From positions 310,001 to 374,000 of the forward strand of contig VWYX01000254.1 of the NCBI GenBank assembly GCA_013396525.1: a stretch of DNA of 64,000 nt, given 5' to 3'. A program made the translations under genes and the position numbers. Positions 1-11,695 of the stretch are shown here, piece after piece. Below the pieces are notes generated by a model. The model made no database searches. It had not been told where the DNA came from and saw nothing but the letters and a program-made list of their open reading frames with translations. Source of the stretch: Chaetorhynchus papuensis (taxonomy: Eukaryota > Chordata > Aves > Passeriformes > Rhipiduridae). The number at the start of each line of letters is the position of its first letter. The stretch's first letter is position 1.

Positions 1-175
1 ATGAAAGTCTGTTACAATTAGAAGGAATTTTATTTCAGAGTCATGAATTCTAGAACTGAAGTCATTTTCCCCTCTGGAGCACAGGGCTCACTTTCAAGTT
101 CATGCCCCAGTAATGCGATTATAGTGCCTGAGCCTTTCCAAAAATAGAAATGTTATTTTCCTTGGTATTTCTAAG
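1..175 (+). other. intron (3' part), upstream of first visible exon
   Basis: Non-coding sequence ending in a T/C-rich tract and the acceptor of the first visible exon. It belongs to an intron whose start is outside the window. Nothing else was recognised. Confidence 0.7.
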
Positions 176-361
176 AAGCAGAGTGTAGAGGATTCATTAT
201 ATGCTTTACCTCAGCTTCAGATGGAAAAGCTTTCATCACGGGAAGCTATTGCTGAACTAATGACCTGGCTGGACCATGTGGAGCAACAGCAGGAACGTGA
301 GGAGCCAATAAATTCACAACACAGTGCTGCCCAAGTCAAGAGCCGCCTTCAGAAGTACAAG
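176..361 (+). CDS. SYNE2: SYNE2 exon W1, spectrin-repeat helix A
   Basis: Encodes about 62 residues, including AIAELMTWLDHVEQQQ with the helix-A tryptophan of a spectrin repeat. The donor is AAG|GTAAAT and the exon ends in phase 0. The acceptor is ambiguous: AAG, AAG and CAG occur in a row, so the exon may start at 176, 179 or 182, all in the same frame. The frame has no stop and continues directly into the next exon. Confidence 0.85.
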
Positions 362-1987
362 GTAAATGGGAAACTGTAGGTCCAGGCCTGCTGTAAAAAG
401 GATGGAAGCAGCCTACAGGCACTTGTCATGTCCTTCCCCTTGCTCTCTAGAGGGTTCCTCAGTCTGAAACATGTAACATCCTCCTTTATAAAACCTTATG
501 CCTCCATGACACACAGACCACTGCCTGTTCTGCAGTACAGCTACTGCCTGCTGGGCTGTAATCTCCTTTTCTCATGCTGTCCCATCTGTGTCACTTGTCC
601 TCTCTCTCTTGCCTTTAGATTATAAAATGCGATGAGCAGGAAAGCTTTGCTTCCTTAGGAAGACACTGTGTGTTTGTGCTGTGTTCTAGCCTGTCTTTTT
701 AACAAGGAATACCCCTAATGGAGCTCCATAACCAGAATCCATTTAACTAGAGAACAGGGGGTTTGAATATTATGTGTCATGAAAAGAAATAACCTGCTAG
801 GAAAGAGGGACAAGATGAACATCCTGCAGAGAGACAGAGAGAGAGGCTGCAGCAGACTCTTGGCACTGTTCAGATGTCAGAGCACCAGTGGCACGGGCTG
901 ATTGCTCCAGCCACAGGAAGGATTCAAGCTGTGTACTCCAGAGATGCCAGGGAGCCCAACCTGAGGGCATGAATCCCCACAGAGCCATATTTTGCTCTGC
1001 CCCAACAGAGCTGCCAAGCCCTGCTCGGGGCTCACACAGGCTGACAGTTCTCAGTCTGCAGCTGCAGCTCACAGGCACTTTGGTGTGCTGCACGTAAGGG
1101 AGGTGCCAATGCAAACATTTCTTTCCAAGTGCCTTGGTATAGCACATATATAACATTTTAGTCTGTATCAGTGGGATTTGGCAGCTGGGACATGTAGGTG
1201 AGTTGCCGTTTTTAACACTCTGGATATTTAGAGGTGGGTTTGTGGGTGTATCTTTTGCACTTGTCAGCAAGGTGAGGTTGTGTGTGCTGAGAATGAAGTT
1301 GGGATGAGGGTCACAAATTCCTAGAGGGAAGCAGCTAAGGCTTCAGTACCTCTACTGTACTCCCTGGTAACTTTCCTGGGCACTACTAGATAAACAAGGA
1401 GCCCTTTCCTACTCTCTTCTCCTGATACCCTCTGAAATAAAAAGACATTCCCTTATGTGTGTAGTTTCTCACACATCTCTCTGGGCAAGAGACGCTGGTG
1501 CTATAGGACACTTCTTCCTCCCAGATATTCTGATACTCTGTTCTGATCCCAGCTATTTTGTTAACAGGAGTAGAATTTCTTACTGCATTTGCCTGTGAGT
1601 TGCAGGAGTGTGGGGAAACCTTATTCTTAGCCTAATCTGGGCCCATGGCAGTGTGATAGTTTTGTCCAGTGGATTAAGGACAGAGTCTGGTACCCCTGGG
1701 TTTTATTCCCTGCTCCATCACAAGCCTGTTTTTACCTTGAACTACCCACGTAATGATAGAGATTTTCTGCAAAAATTTCGGTGGATGACAACAGCTACAC
1801 AAATACAGAATGGTAAAATTTGAGAATTATTCCTACAGCCAGGTGTCTTTCAGAAAAATATTTTAGGTCATGGTTCAAACAAAGCCACCAATGTCCCATA
1901 GCCACACCATGAAGCATCAGAACCGATCAGATTGAAACTGCAAAACTGGTTTACATTTTTGTTCTTCCTCTGTTTTTTCCCCTGCAG
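362..1987 (+). other. intron W1-W2, no features recognised
   Basis: About 1.6 kb of non-coding sequence. Short open frames here lack coding character and plausible splice sites matching the exon phases. The 3' end is a good polypyrimidine tract followed by CAG. Confidence 0.75.
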
Positions 1988-2164
1988 GAATACATGATGG
2001 AAATGAACTTTAAGCAGTGGATGGTAGATTTTGTTAACCAGTCCCTGCTGCAGATGAGCACCTGTGATGTGGAGAGCAAGCGCTACGAAAGGACAGAGTT
2101 TGCTGAGTGCCTGGGAGAGATGAACCTGCGGTGGCACAGGCTGCAGGCATCCCTCAACAGAAAG
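1988..2164 (+). CDS. SYNE2: SYNE2 exon W2, spectrin-repeat helices B-C
   Basis: Encodes 59 residues in phase 0-0, starting EYMMEMNFKQWMVDFVNQS and ending with the helix-C motif NLRWHRLQASLNRK. The acceptor is a T-rich tract plus CCTGCAG and the donor is AAAG|GTTGGG. The segment closely resembles mammalian nesprin-2 as I recall it, and it completes the repeat begun in the previous exon. Confidence 0.93.
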
Positions 2165-3351
2165 GTTGGGTTGAGTTCCCATGGCCTTTTCTCTTATAAC
2201 TCTGACCTTGCCACTGCTCTCTATTAGGGCTATGTTAAGCAACCAGCAGTTTTCCTGTTGTAGCAGTTGGATTTGTGGAAACAGTGATTACTAAGTAAGT
2301 GGTGTTGACAGCTGCACTCAGATGGGCACATGTGAGCCTCCTGGACAAGGCATAGCAGGGATCAGTTCCCAGCCCTGCTCCAGCCCTCCTGGATCACTGG
2401 AAATGGGTTACTCTGTGTTGGTGTCCTCCTCCTGCAGTAGTTAAATGTGCTTTCCCAATGGAGTGCTTTGAAGGGCAATCTACATGCACAATTCTCCTAT
2501 CAGCGCGTAATCTGTTTCTCTGGAGAAAATCTGTTCCAGGCAGTGCCTCAGAATTATTCTATTCTAGTGAGGCTAGAAATAATCCATGCATCCAGAATTA
2601 GATGCTACTGCTGCTGCTTATGTGCCCCAATGCCCAGAAAAGCTGGTGTGACTCATGATATGGAAAAGACCATGGGAAGCTTAGAATCGTAAAATGCAAC
2701 CACGAGGCTGCTGGCATGAATCCCTCTACCAACACATTCCTCTTTCATCTCTGTGTCTCAATTTATACAGCTTTGTGAGAAGCTGCCCTCTCTGAATCCA
2801 GATACAAACACTGCTGGTCAGATGGAAAATTCCCGATATTTTTTAGTGCAGAAAGCCTTCCAGAAACAATTTCGAGTGGAAATTTCATTTCCGGTACAAC
2901 TGAAAATTTCCACAATGAAATTTCAGTTTTCTCGGGGTAGGAGTTACCTTCTCTAACCATTTTCATGAAATTGCATTCTAGGATTTAATGGATCCACAGG
3001 GCCAAGATAGAAGATAGGAGACTTGAGGTTCCGTTCATTTTAGTAGCCTTGTTGGTGGGTTTTAGTGAGAATGAGATTTTCAGACTCCATGTGAATCTGT
3101 CCACATAGCCCAGGGTCCCCCAACTTGTCAGGTCTCCCAGCTCCAGAACACACACTGCCTTGTTTCTTCCCAAGGAAAAGGTCAGATCCTAAAGGGCCTG
3201 CAAAACTTGTTAGGTTTTCCTTTCAAAATATTTTCTCCGAAGAGTATTTTCAATGTAGATTTTGTAATCTCAAATTTTGTCACAGAAGGCAAAGCCCTGT
3301 TTCTGCCCACCCGTAGGTTTAAGTAAGTTGAAACAGTTTTGTGTCTTTCAG
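2165..3351 (+). other. intron W2-W3, no features recognised
   Basis: About 1.2 kb without coding signal. It ends in TTTGTGTCTTTCAG. Nothing else was recognised. Confidence 0.75.
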
Positions 3352-3507
3352 ATACAAGACCTGGAGCACATTTTGGAGGATATTACTGAGAATGAGAACA
3401 AGGCCCAGACTCTGCACAACTGGCTGGAAGCTCAGAGTGATCGACTGAGATCCTTACGGACCCCAGCGAGTCTGATCTCTGCACAGAACACCTTGGATGA
3501 TTGCAAG
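3352..3507 (+). CDS. SYNE2: SYNE2 exon W3, spectrin-repeat helix A
   Basis: Encodes 52 residues, phase 0-0. It begins IQDLEHILEDITENENKAQ, and HNWLEAQSDRL supplies the helix-A tryptophan. The donor is AAG|GTAAAG. It follows directly on the helix-C end of the previous exon, so a new spectrin repeat starts at this exon boundary. Confidence 0.93.
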
Positions 3508-4918
3508 GTAAAGCATTACATGAGTGATATCATTGTAAAAACCCTATTTAGCACAATTTGCTGAACCCAGACTAAGGAACTGCACAGATTTTAACAGAAA
3601 GAAGTGTAAAGGACGTTGCCATTTCTCAGAAAAATCCTACAATGTCGTTTTAATTAAATCATGTTGCATTCAGGTGATAAAGAGTCAGAGCCACTTTTAA
3701 TGTGAGTGGGTATTCTGTGTTTTTTTCCACCAATTGAAGATGCATCTGCTGTTGCTTCATGGTATTTGGAGTGTTGTGCATCAATATTGTTGTGTAGCAG
3801 TATTGTATTCTGAGATTCTTCCAAGAGAAGTAGTTCTCAGTTCAGCACAGCCATGGCAGAAGCTATCAATTCCATTAGTTTGAAGAGCTCTGTGATGGAA
3901 GTGTCATGGAAACTACTCAGTCCCATTTGGAGAAACAGCAACCCTCTCTACTTCTACCCTAAATTGTAGTGTAATCTCTCTGCAGCAGCCTCAAGGATCT
4001 GGGTGTCCTTTGTTATGTTTTTCTAGGCATCAGATCCTTCACAATTAATACAGGTGGCAGCCAGTTAATAATTGGTTCCTATTTCTCTGACAGTCTGCTG
4101 TTTCCGTTCAGTGCAGTGTTCCCTCTCCAATTTTTAAGGTGGAATATTTGTTCTTTCATTGCCATGGTTACATCTCTCTCTTGTAGTAGGCTGCTTTTAT
4201 TGTCTGGAGTGCTCTGTTACACACTGAGTTACTTGTGTCTCTGAAATGTGTGGAGGAGCCAGAATGGAAGAAAGACACAAGGGTAGCTTGGACTAAACAC
4301 TCACCTGCTCACAGCAACACACAGTGCTAGGATACAGTTGGCTAAAATGTTTCATTAAAATTCATTTTGTCAATAAAAATGAGGTCCAAATTTGAAAATG
4401 TTTTAGGGATGGTCAGTGAGAGGTGAAAAAAGGTCATGGCTTTAAGTGTAGCATTGTGGGAAAATGTCATGGCCCATTGAGGCCATTATCATTGTACCCA
4501 TAACATGGATAGTTCCTCAAGTTGTGAAGAACTCCCTGCTGAGCTTTCCCCAGCATGTCAAGACTATCTGATAATCCTGCTGGTTGTGTTGGGGAGGGAG
4601 TTGTTCTCCCAGGTATCTCCATTCATTAGAGATAGTTCTCACTTGATTTCACTGGAATTTGTTTGACTGGAATTTCTCCCATGAGAGTCCCTCTGAGTAA
4701 AGGGAGAAACTGAAAATAACTTTCTAGAAGTTGTTAGGATGTCAGGGACTCTCCCATTGCAAAACCAGTTCCCATCTTACCTTTGCATGACTGAAGAATT
4801 CTGCAAAATTGGTTTTGAAGAACAAATGTTTATCTAGGCTCTTCATACAGAAGTTTTTTTTTATGGTCTCATTAAAAGATCTTATTTATCTTCTTTTCTT
4901 TTTTTTCCCATTATTTAG
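3508..4918 (+). other. intron W3-W4, no features recognised
   Basis: About 1.4 kb, AT-rich, with a long T/C tract just before the acceptor TTATTTAG. No repeat family or RNA gene was recognised. Confidence 0.75.
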
Positions 4919-5068
4919 GAGCTGGAAGATCAACTTGCAGCTAAATCCAAAACTCTTGATGAGCTCAAAGAGAGTCTGGCTTTGAATGGCAGTGCAGAAC
5001 AAACCCCAGAAGCTCAGTCTCTCAGGATAGCTGAGCTGTGTGAAATGAAGGACAGCATTGTAAACCAG
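4919..5068 (+). CDS. SYNE2: SYNE2 exon W4, spectrin-repeat helix B to C
   Basis: Encodes 50 residues, phase 0-0, starting ELEDQLAAKSKTLDELKESL and ending ELCEMKDSIVNQ. The charge pattern is strongly helical, typical of the spectrin rod. The donor is CAG|GTAAAA. The frame has no stop across the exon. Confidence 0.92.
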
Positions 5069-7419
5069 GTAAAAGCCTCTCCTGTGTTCAGGTTTTCTCC
5101 ACTACATGTTCTGACCACCAGTGTTATTAATCTTCTCATGGGATGGCAGGAGCTGGTACAAAAAAGGTGCAAAGTATTCCTTACTCTTTACCTTCCTAAG
5201 AAGGTAATTTACTGTAATGTGAATTAATGTATTTCCAAAGTTGGGAGATAAAAATTAGTCCGGTCTTGAATCAGTTTGAGTACAAAGGGAGGAGGAACAC
5301 ATTCCCATCTGCAGTTTAAGAAAATAAAGAAATAGCACTGCTATTTTTCTGTCAAGCTGAAAATGGAGACCTTAAACTCTCTTACTTGATCTCCTTCTCT
5401 TTTATACCCTGCTCTTTCTCCCCTGTAGTGCAACTGGTGGAAGCTGCCTCCTCTGGCCCTGTTCTCACTGCAGCTTTTCCACCTCCCAGTTACTCTTTCA
5501 TCCATGCACTGGGATGGCTTTTGCCATCTTCAGATCCTATGTAGTTTCCAGTTGCTTCAAGGACAGGCTGGCAGATTGGTTTCCCATGCAAACTGACTCC
5601 CCAGCAGTTTGTATTTATAGTTATAATATCTTTATCCTTGGAGCTGACTTTTTTTTATGTGGATGTAATTGATAGGTGCAGGAGAGATGATAATGAGTAC
5701 ATTTAAAGATTTAAATTTGTGATAATAAATAACTATATACTGTGGAGAATTATACATGATGGAGTGACTGTGTTTCTAGTTAAGATTGCTTTCCACTTTT
5801 TGTTATAAATTCCTTGCCTCTTTTCCTCAGAACTTTATGAAACCTGAAGCCTTTTGCTTGAACTCTTCCACAGGAGGTGTTGATCCAGTATTGATCTGCT
5901 GCTTCTTGGTTTAGGTTTCAGCAGAAAGGCTGTGATTGTTTCTTACCAAGAAAGCAGGGAAATTTATGTCTATGTACACGATGAAAGTTTTTCCTTCTGA
6001 TGTATAGCTGGGGATAGAAATTGGCAGGAGTGACAGCCTGGTGCTTTTTTTTCTTCTTACAGTCACCATGGGTCATGTTAATTTTAGGAATTCTATGACT
6101 TAACTACCGAACTTGCAAACTGCAGGATGTTCTTGGAGCTGAGCTGTCTGTGTGTGCAGTGAAACAGCGAGTGCAGCTTCCTTCCCACGGGTGACTGCTC
6201 ACATCCGAGCCAGGCAGAGATTTCTAATGCAGGGCTAAGGAGATGTAATACCTTGATTAAATTGTCCGTAGGTTGAGCTCAAGCCTGTGAGTCTGTGGCC
6301 CAGAGACATTTCCTGGGAACGATGTCTTTCCATCTTCCTTGTGTGGGCAGTAATTAGCTACAGGCCACAAAAAGCAATTAGAGATTCCTCCCACCTATAA
6401 CCATGATTCAAAAGAGAATAGGGATGATTAATCCACCAGCCTGTGTGTGCCTGAAACTAGGATACTGGGATAAAATGATCTATTTAGGGTGAACTACGGT
6501 GTGGAAGTTTTAGGGTGAACTACGGTGTGGAAGTTTTTTTGTCTTCCATTGTGTGGCTGCACAGCCAGAACTGAAATCTGGCATCTGGCTTTTTTTGGGT
6601 CTCATGGAGGACATGGTTTTTTGTCTGCCTGGTTTTCGTGCTTTTCTCCAAGCATGACTGAAAACAGGTACTGAGCTAGATGAATGTTTTGTCTAACCCA
6701 GGACATACCTTATGTACTTGCCTGAAACAGAAGGATAAAAATGGCTGAAGGAGGACTGGTTTTGTGTTTGCAGTGTCTAGGAGTCTGTGGCAAAGGGAAG
6801 CCATGCCTGCCCCATATAGATCAGACAGCTATAATAGTGACAGAGACAGAAAATAAAGGAGATATCCATCATTTAATTCAGTATGAGAATCCTGAAGTTG
6901 CTAGGGATCCAGGTGGGCCTGCATTATTAGAGCACAATGGCATAAGAGGGATGACAGCTCTCAGAGTGTTGCAGTAGTGTCTTCTTCCATTCAAACCAAT
7001 TTCTGTTCAAATTGTCCTTGAAAGGAAACTTGATCTCTGGATCAAACTATCTGCTTCCTAAGAAGATTAAGGCTCTCAGCTTCCTCCCACTTCAGGTTGA
7101 TTTTGGCAGGAAGGAATAAGCAGTTCATTATTTCAGTACTTCCTGGGGTGTTCTGGAGTTGTGGCCGACAGAATAGTGCTACCTTCAAATCCAGTGAAAT
7201 TTTAATTTCTAGCAAATTCTTATACTTCACTCTAGATATGGTGTACTGCTTTGTTTGAACCCTACACAATTCCTTAGCAAGTAGGAAAATACTCCAGCTT
7301 GGCAAATTCTCGTGGATTGTCATGGACTGAGCATTGAGTTTGGATTTTTATGTCAATTTAAAGGTGATTTATATGTCAGGACTACCCAAGAAATATTAAC
7401 AAAAACTGTTTGTCTGCAG
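5069..7419 (+). other. intron W4-W5, contains a 26-bp tandem duplication
   Basis: About 2.35 kb without coding signal. The only distinct structure is the perfect 26-bp duplication at 6485-6536, listed separately. It ends in TTTGTCTGCAG. Confidence 0.75.
6485..6536. repeat. perfect 26-bp tandem duplication (2 copies)
   Basis: Two adjacent identical copies of a 26-bp unit that starts TAGGGTGAACTACGG, at 6485-6510 and 6511-6536. Identity without substitutions suggests a recent event. It is intronic and no function is suggested. Confidence 0.95.
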
Positions 7420-7596
7420 GTTACACAGCTAAAGGCCTCAATGCAGTCAATACTGGAGCAGTGGAGAGCATATGATGAAATTTATGCAGAAGTCAGCTTG
7501 ATGACAACGAGATATTTGTACTGCATAGACCAGTGCAAACCTTCTGGAGAAGAGGCTTCATTGGAAGCTTTGAAAAAACAGGTCAAAACTCTCCAG
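7420..7596 (+). CDS. SYNE2: SYNE2 exon W5, end of one repeat and start of the next
   Basis: Encodes 59 residues, phase 0-0. VTQLKASMQSILEQWRAY reads as a helix C with its tryptophan. It is followed by MTTRYLYCIDQC and a charged helix ending KKQVKTLQ. The donor is CAG|GTAAAG. Here the spectrin-repeat boundary falls inside the exon. Confidence 0.92.
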
Positions 7597-8785
7597 GTAA
7601 AGTTGTCTTATTTCTGTACTTCCTTCTATGCCTTTGGGCAAACAAACTCTGCTGAAAAAAAGACAGAAAAATTTATCTGAGCAACTTTTTCTTTATTATA
7701 ATGACACTGAAGTTAGTGGAATATTACTAATTTTTTGTTAACCTCCAGAGGCAGTAAAGAGTACTTTTACACTTCTTATTTTATGTAGTGCATGAGTGCA
7801 ATTTAGGTACTGAGGTTCAAGAAAAAAGCCCACCAGGTCCTCAAACTCCCTTGCACCTTGTATTGATGCTGAGCCTGGCATTTCTGCTTCCTCCAGCACC
7901 ATTCAACTGTTCTGTCATCCTCGGAGTCTCCTGCACAGCCTCTGAACGAGTCAGAATGCCAGACATAAATGCTCTGGATCATCCTGCTGCTGTGCTTGGC
8001 TGTTAGAGAGTCCAAGTGGAGCATCTGGAGTAGGCAGGCAGGCTGGCCCTGGGTCTGAACATTTCACAGCTCTGGCTAAAATCCCTTTACCTGGCTTTAA
8101 ATGAGTGTTGAAAGGCTGTGGAAGCACTCCCTGTTTCCTTGTAAATAAGGCCTGATTTGGGGGTTTTTTTTGAGTTGTATCAGAAGTGGTGCAGGACAGA
8201 CTGAGGCTGTGAATGCTGGGTGTGGCACTTTTGGCAGTAAACGCTGCAAAAGTGCTTTCCACCCTCACCTGGGCTCATGGAATAAATGAAAAGGAACTGG
8301 GTGCCTTCCTACCTCCTTCCTTCAACCACCCTGTTTACTTTGAACCTGGGGCAGTTCACAGATATGCTGTAATTACCTGTGTCAGGAGGGGGAACATGCA
8401 GCTGAGGACAGGAGGTGGCAAACCAACATTACTGCCAATAGAAACAGTGGCTTAAAATAAAAGCCTTTTGGTTTCTAGCAAAGTCATTTATTCAGTTCAA
8501 GGGTGTGGGTTTGCTAAATGAGCTTTTTTTCCTTAACAGCCAATAAATTATCTCAGTTTAAAATAGGTCTCCTGAGTGATTTTTTTTTTTTTTTTTTTTT
8601 AACTTGGACCATTTCACCTCTCTTAGCTTCCTAATTTTTAGGAACAGGTGTTACATCATCTGCAAACATTTTAATCTGTGCTGCAGAAGTATGGCATTAT
8701 TGCTGCCCTATCCCTACCAATCTGTAGGGGAAGTTACACTTAGCTCATTTATCCCCACAATTAATTGCAGTAATCCATTCTGCAG
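7597..8785 (+). other. intron W5-W6, contains a poly-T run
   Basis: About 1.2 kb. A run of about 21 T lies at 8580-8600; on the minus strand it would read as an A tail, but no retroposed body was recognised beside it. No coding signal was seen. Confidence 0.7.
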
Positions 8786-8919
8786 GCTCTTCAGGATGAA
8801 TCAGAGAACAGTGAAGAAAGTTGGGCCAAATTCCAGGCTGCTGCCAGTAACCTGAAGAAGAATTGCTCCCCCTCCTTTGCAGAGATTATTGACCAGAAGT
8901 GCACAGAGGCCCACGCTAG
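8786..8919 (+). CDS. SYNE2: SYNE2 exon W6, first half of a spectrin repeat
   Basis: 134 bp, phase 0 to 2. It starts ALQDESENSEESWAKFQ, with the helix-A tryptophan in ESWAKFQ, and ends EIIDQKCTEAHA plus the first two bases of an Arg codon. The donor is TAG|GTAAGC. Together with the next exon it makes 113 residues, one spectrin-repeat length. Confidence 0.93.
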
Positions 8920-9371
8920 GTAAGCCTGCAAAATCAGACCCCAGTTATCAGTATTTCAAAAACCCAAGTTGTTGAGTTATCAAAAATCTGTCAGATTTTT
9001 AAATGATACTGATACAACTCACCTGTCTTAAGGACAACCTGTGTGAGGAGTAAAATCGCAGAATCATGGCATGGTTTGGGTTGGAAGGGATCTTAGGGAT
9101 CATCCAGTTCCAACCCCCCCTTCCACCAGGCCAGGTTTCTCCAAGCCCCATCCATCCTTGAACACTTCCAGGGATGGGGAACTTGCACCTTTTCCCTGGA
9201 TACCTTTTGTTTGATGGGTCCCACAGCAGCACAGTCCCTGTGCTATAGCAGCAGCTTTTCCAGGAACGTGGGTGTGGCTGCAGAGCAACTCCCACAGGAA
9301 TCCTACGACAAATCATATTCTGGAGGAGAACCTACTAGGAAAATGCTCTTAATCTCCTGGTGTTTTGGCAG
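8920..9371 (+). other. intron W6-W7, contains a CR1 fragment
   Basis: A 452-bp intron, more than a quarter of which is an antisense CR1 fragment (9059-9181). The remainder is unremarkable up to the acceptor GTGTTTTGGCAG. Confidence 0.8.
9059..9181 (-). mobile_element. CR1 LINE 3'-end fragment, antisense
   Basis: Shows the complement of the standard avian CR1 3' end: a GAATCATGGCATGGTTTGGG start, then the spaced motifs CATCCAGTTCCAAC, CCACCAGGCCAGG and GAACACTTCCAGGGATGGGG. It is 5' truncated, as is usual for CR1. It lies about 190 bp upstream of the next exon. Subfamily not determined. Confidence 0.88.
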
Positions 9372-9576
9372 GTGGAACTCGGTGAATGAAGACATCACAG
9401 ATCAGCTGCGGGCAGCACAGGCAGCTCTGCAGCTCTGGGAGCCCTTTGATGCTTTGTGCTCTGAGACAGCAGCCAAGTTACAGCAGTACAGCCAGCAGTG
9501 TGCTCAGCTCTTGGATGCTCACGTGCCTGAGGAGGACACGGTAGAAACCCTGGAGCACAGGATACAGGACATGAAG
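9372..9576 (+). CDS. SYNE2: SYNE2 exon W7, second half of a spectrin repeat
   Basis: 205 bp, phase 2 to 0. The split Arg codon is followed by WNSVNEDITDQLRAAQAALQ and, further on, ETAAKLQQYSQQCAQLLD. The donor is AAG|GTACAT. RWNSV is the helix-C tryptophan of one repeat, and LQLWEPFDAL carries the helix-A tryptophan of the next. Confidence 0.93.
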
Positions 9577-11515
9577 GTACATGAATAAGTTCCTGCTGCC
9601 CGGAACAAACCAAGATTTATTTTTGAGAAACAAGTCAAAAGAACACCACCAGTCCAGCCAGTGGAAAAGATAAAATCTGTGGGTTTCTTCCATGAATAGG
9701 CACCTTTGTGTTTCCTTTAAACGCTTTGACCGGATCCTGAGGCCAAACCAGAGTTAGCATATGATGAGAAGAGAGCAGAAGGGAGTCATATTCCATCTCT
9801 GCCCCTTTCTACTCTACACAAAGAATCAGGCTTGTGTTAGAAGGAATCACTGAAAGAAAAATTATTTCCTTTATGGGGCATTGCTTGGGAGGAGGGATAG
9901 TATCTACTAGAACAATAGCTGGGGAAAAAAAGCAGTTTTCCTGAGCACAGGACAATCCCGAGGTCTTCCACAGCCTTCAAAATGTTTTAAATTGGATTTA
10001 GTGCTGTGTTTTGGTCTGGTCTGATAAGTTCACAGATTCCTGAGCTTATTAGATTATTTTAAATGCTTTTGACTTTAGGCAAATGGAGATCTCATGCTGA
10101 GACCACACGGTACATTGGACTCACTCAGGCAGCAAAGCTGTCATTAGGCTCTGACATTTTTGGTTTCTTCAGACTGCAATAAAGAAGTATAATAATCCTT
10201 ATGTCAGGACAGAGCAATGATTTATCATGCTTTATGAATATCTAGCCACAAATTGGAAGAAGACCAGAGTATTCCATTTTGCATGTGGCCTAATAAGAAA
10301 CTTTACATTACAGGAAAGAGAACTCATGTATATCTTTCTTTGTCAGAAAAATCTGACAGCAGCAAAGCCTAGAGCAAAGCATTTTTACTTTCTTCTAATG
10401 GCTGTGACAGAAATTCATCAATATGTCAGCAAAAAGGAATTGCCTTTTCTGGAAGTTTTTAGGAAGAATGTTATACCTACTAAGCAAGGCATGGCCACCT
10501 GAATGCCATCAGCACTGTGTAGATCCTGTCCTGGTGTGTGTGGGTAGAACACATGGAATTTATTGGGGGTTTTTTTAAGTGGTGAGTTAAAAGAATGGGG
10601 ATCAGCGAAATGGCATATGAGTTCTGTGTATTGGAATATACATGTGCATTACAAAATTGTATTTTAATCCCTCTAATCTTTTCCTCTCTACATATCAGGA
10701 AAGATTATGGTTTTATGGATTTTTGTCACCACAAAAAATAAAAATAAAGTCCCGTATAGAGAATAAGAAACCCAAATGGGTTATTAAATGGCTGGAGTGG
10801 TATTTTATAACATGATCCTTTCAAACAAAGGGGTCAGGAAGCAAGAGCCATTTTGCTTTTTAGGGAAATGTGTGGGCTTTTTGCTGTTGATCAGAAGACT
10901 GCTCATTATTCTTAGAAAAGACAATACAAAGTGGCAAATTTCAGGGGGTTTCATGGCTAAAAATAAATTGCACTTGTCAAAAAAAAGAAAAAATTCAAGT
11001 ACATTGAATTTGAGTCTAAAATTGTTCTTTTACTGCCTTTAGAGTATAAGTTTTTAGCATCTTTCTTAGTAAAGAGGAACAAATAAAACCAAACCCATAG
11101 TCTTCAGACACTAAGGGATCCAGAGTACTGGTGTGTTTGTAGCTAAAAAGCATTCCTCATCTGCAGCATGGGCCAGTTCCTCCATCTGCTGGTGTACACA
11201 CATCTTGTAGAGAGGGATATTCGGATTTCCCTCCCTCATTTCCTCTGGAGCAGTGGTATCCCGCTGCCTGAAGTCACTGGTGTTCCATTGAACTTTGAAC
11301 TGTGCCTTTCCCAGCACTGCACTCAATGGATGCAGTTCCCATTATCCTCCAAGTAAAAGACTGAAGCTTTCACCATCGCGGAGTTTGGCTCCCAGATGGG
11401 ATCAACAAAAAGAGTTTAGTTACAGCAACAAAAGATACCAAATGAAAGTGGCACATGAATGATGATCTGATTCATTTACTGACTTTTTTTTTTCCCTTTC
11501 CCCTTCTCTCATCAG
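9577..11515 (+). other. intron W7-W8, no features recognised
   Basis: About 1.9 kb, mostly AT-rich, without recognised repeats or RNA genes. It ends in a long T/C tract and ATCAG. Confidence 0.7.
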
Positions 11516-11695
11516 AATTTACAGCATGGCCTTCAAAACATAGCAGGATGCCGAACCCAGATTTATTTGCAGGCTGACAGGATAAAACAGCAGGCTGGGA
11601 CAGCTGCTGAAGCCATTCTGATGGAGAAGTTGCAGCCATTCCAGAGAGCAACCTATTTGGAAAAGATGTTGCAGAGGAAGTTGGATGAACTTCAG
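11516..11695 (+). CDS. SYNE2: SYNE2 exon W8, spectrin repeat
   Basis: Encodes 60 residues, phase 0-0, starting NLQHGLQNIAGCRTQIYLQ and ending LEKMLQRKLDELQ. A helical, charged rod segment. The donor is CAG|GTATTT. Confidence 0.92.

Noticed and set aside
8580..8600. Poly-T run as the tail of an antisense retroposed gene
   Set aside because: No gene-like body or target-site duplication was recognised beside it, so a simple homopolymer is the plainer reading.
9211..9371. Open frame running in-frame into exon W7 from upstream
   Set aside because: It lies immediately downstream of a CR1 fragment in intronic sequence. W7 needs its phase-2 start to join W6, and no independent start signal is seen.
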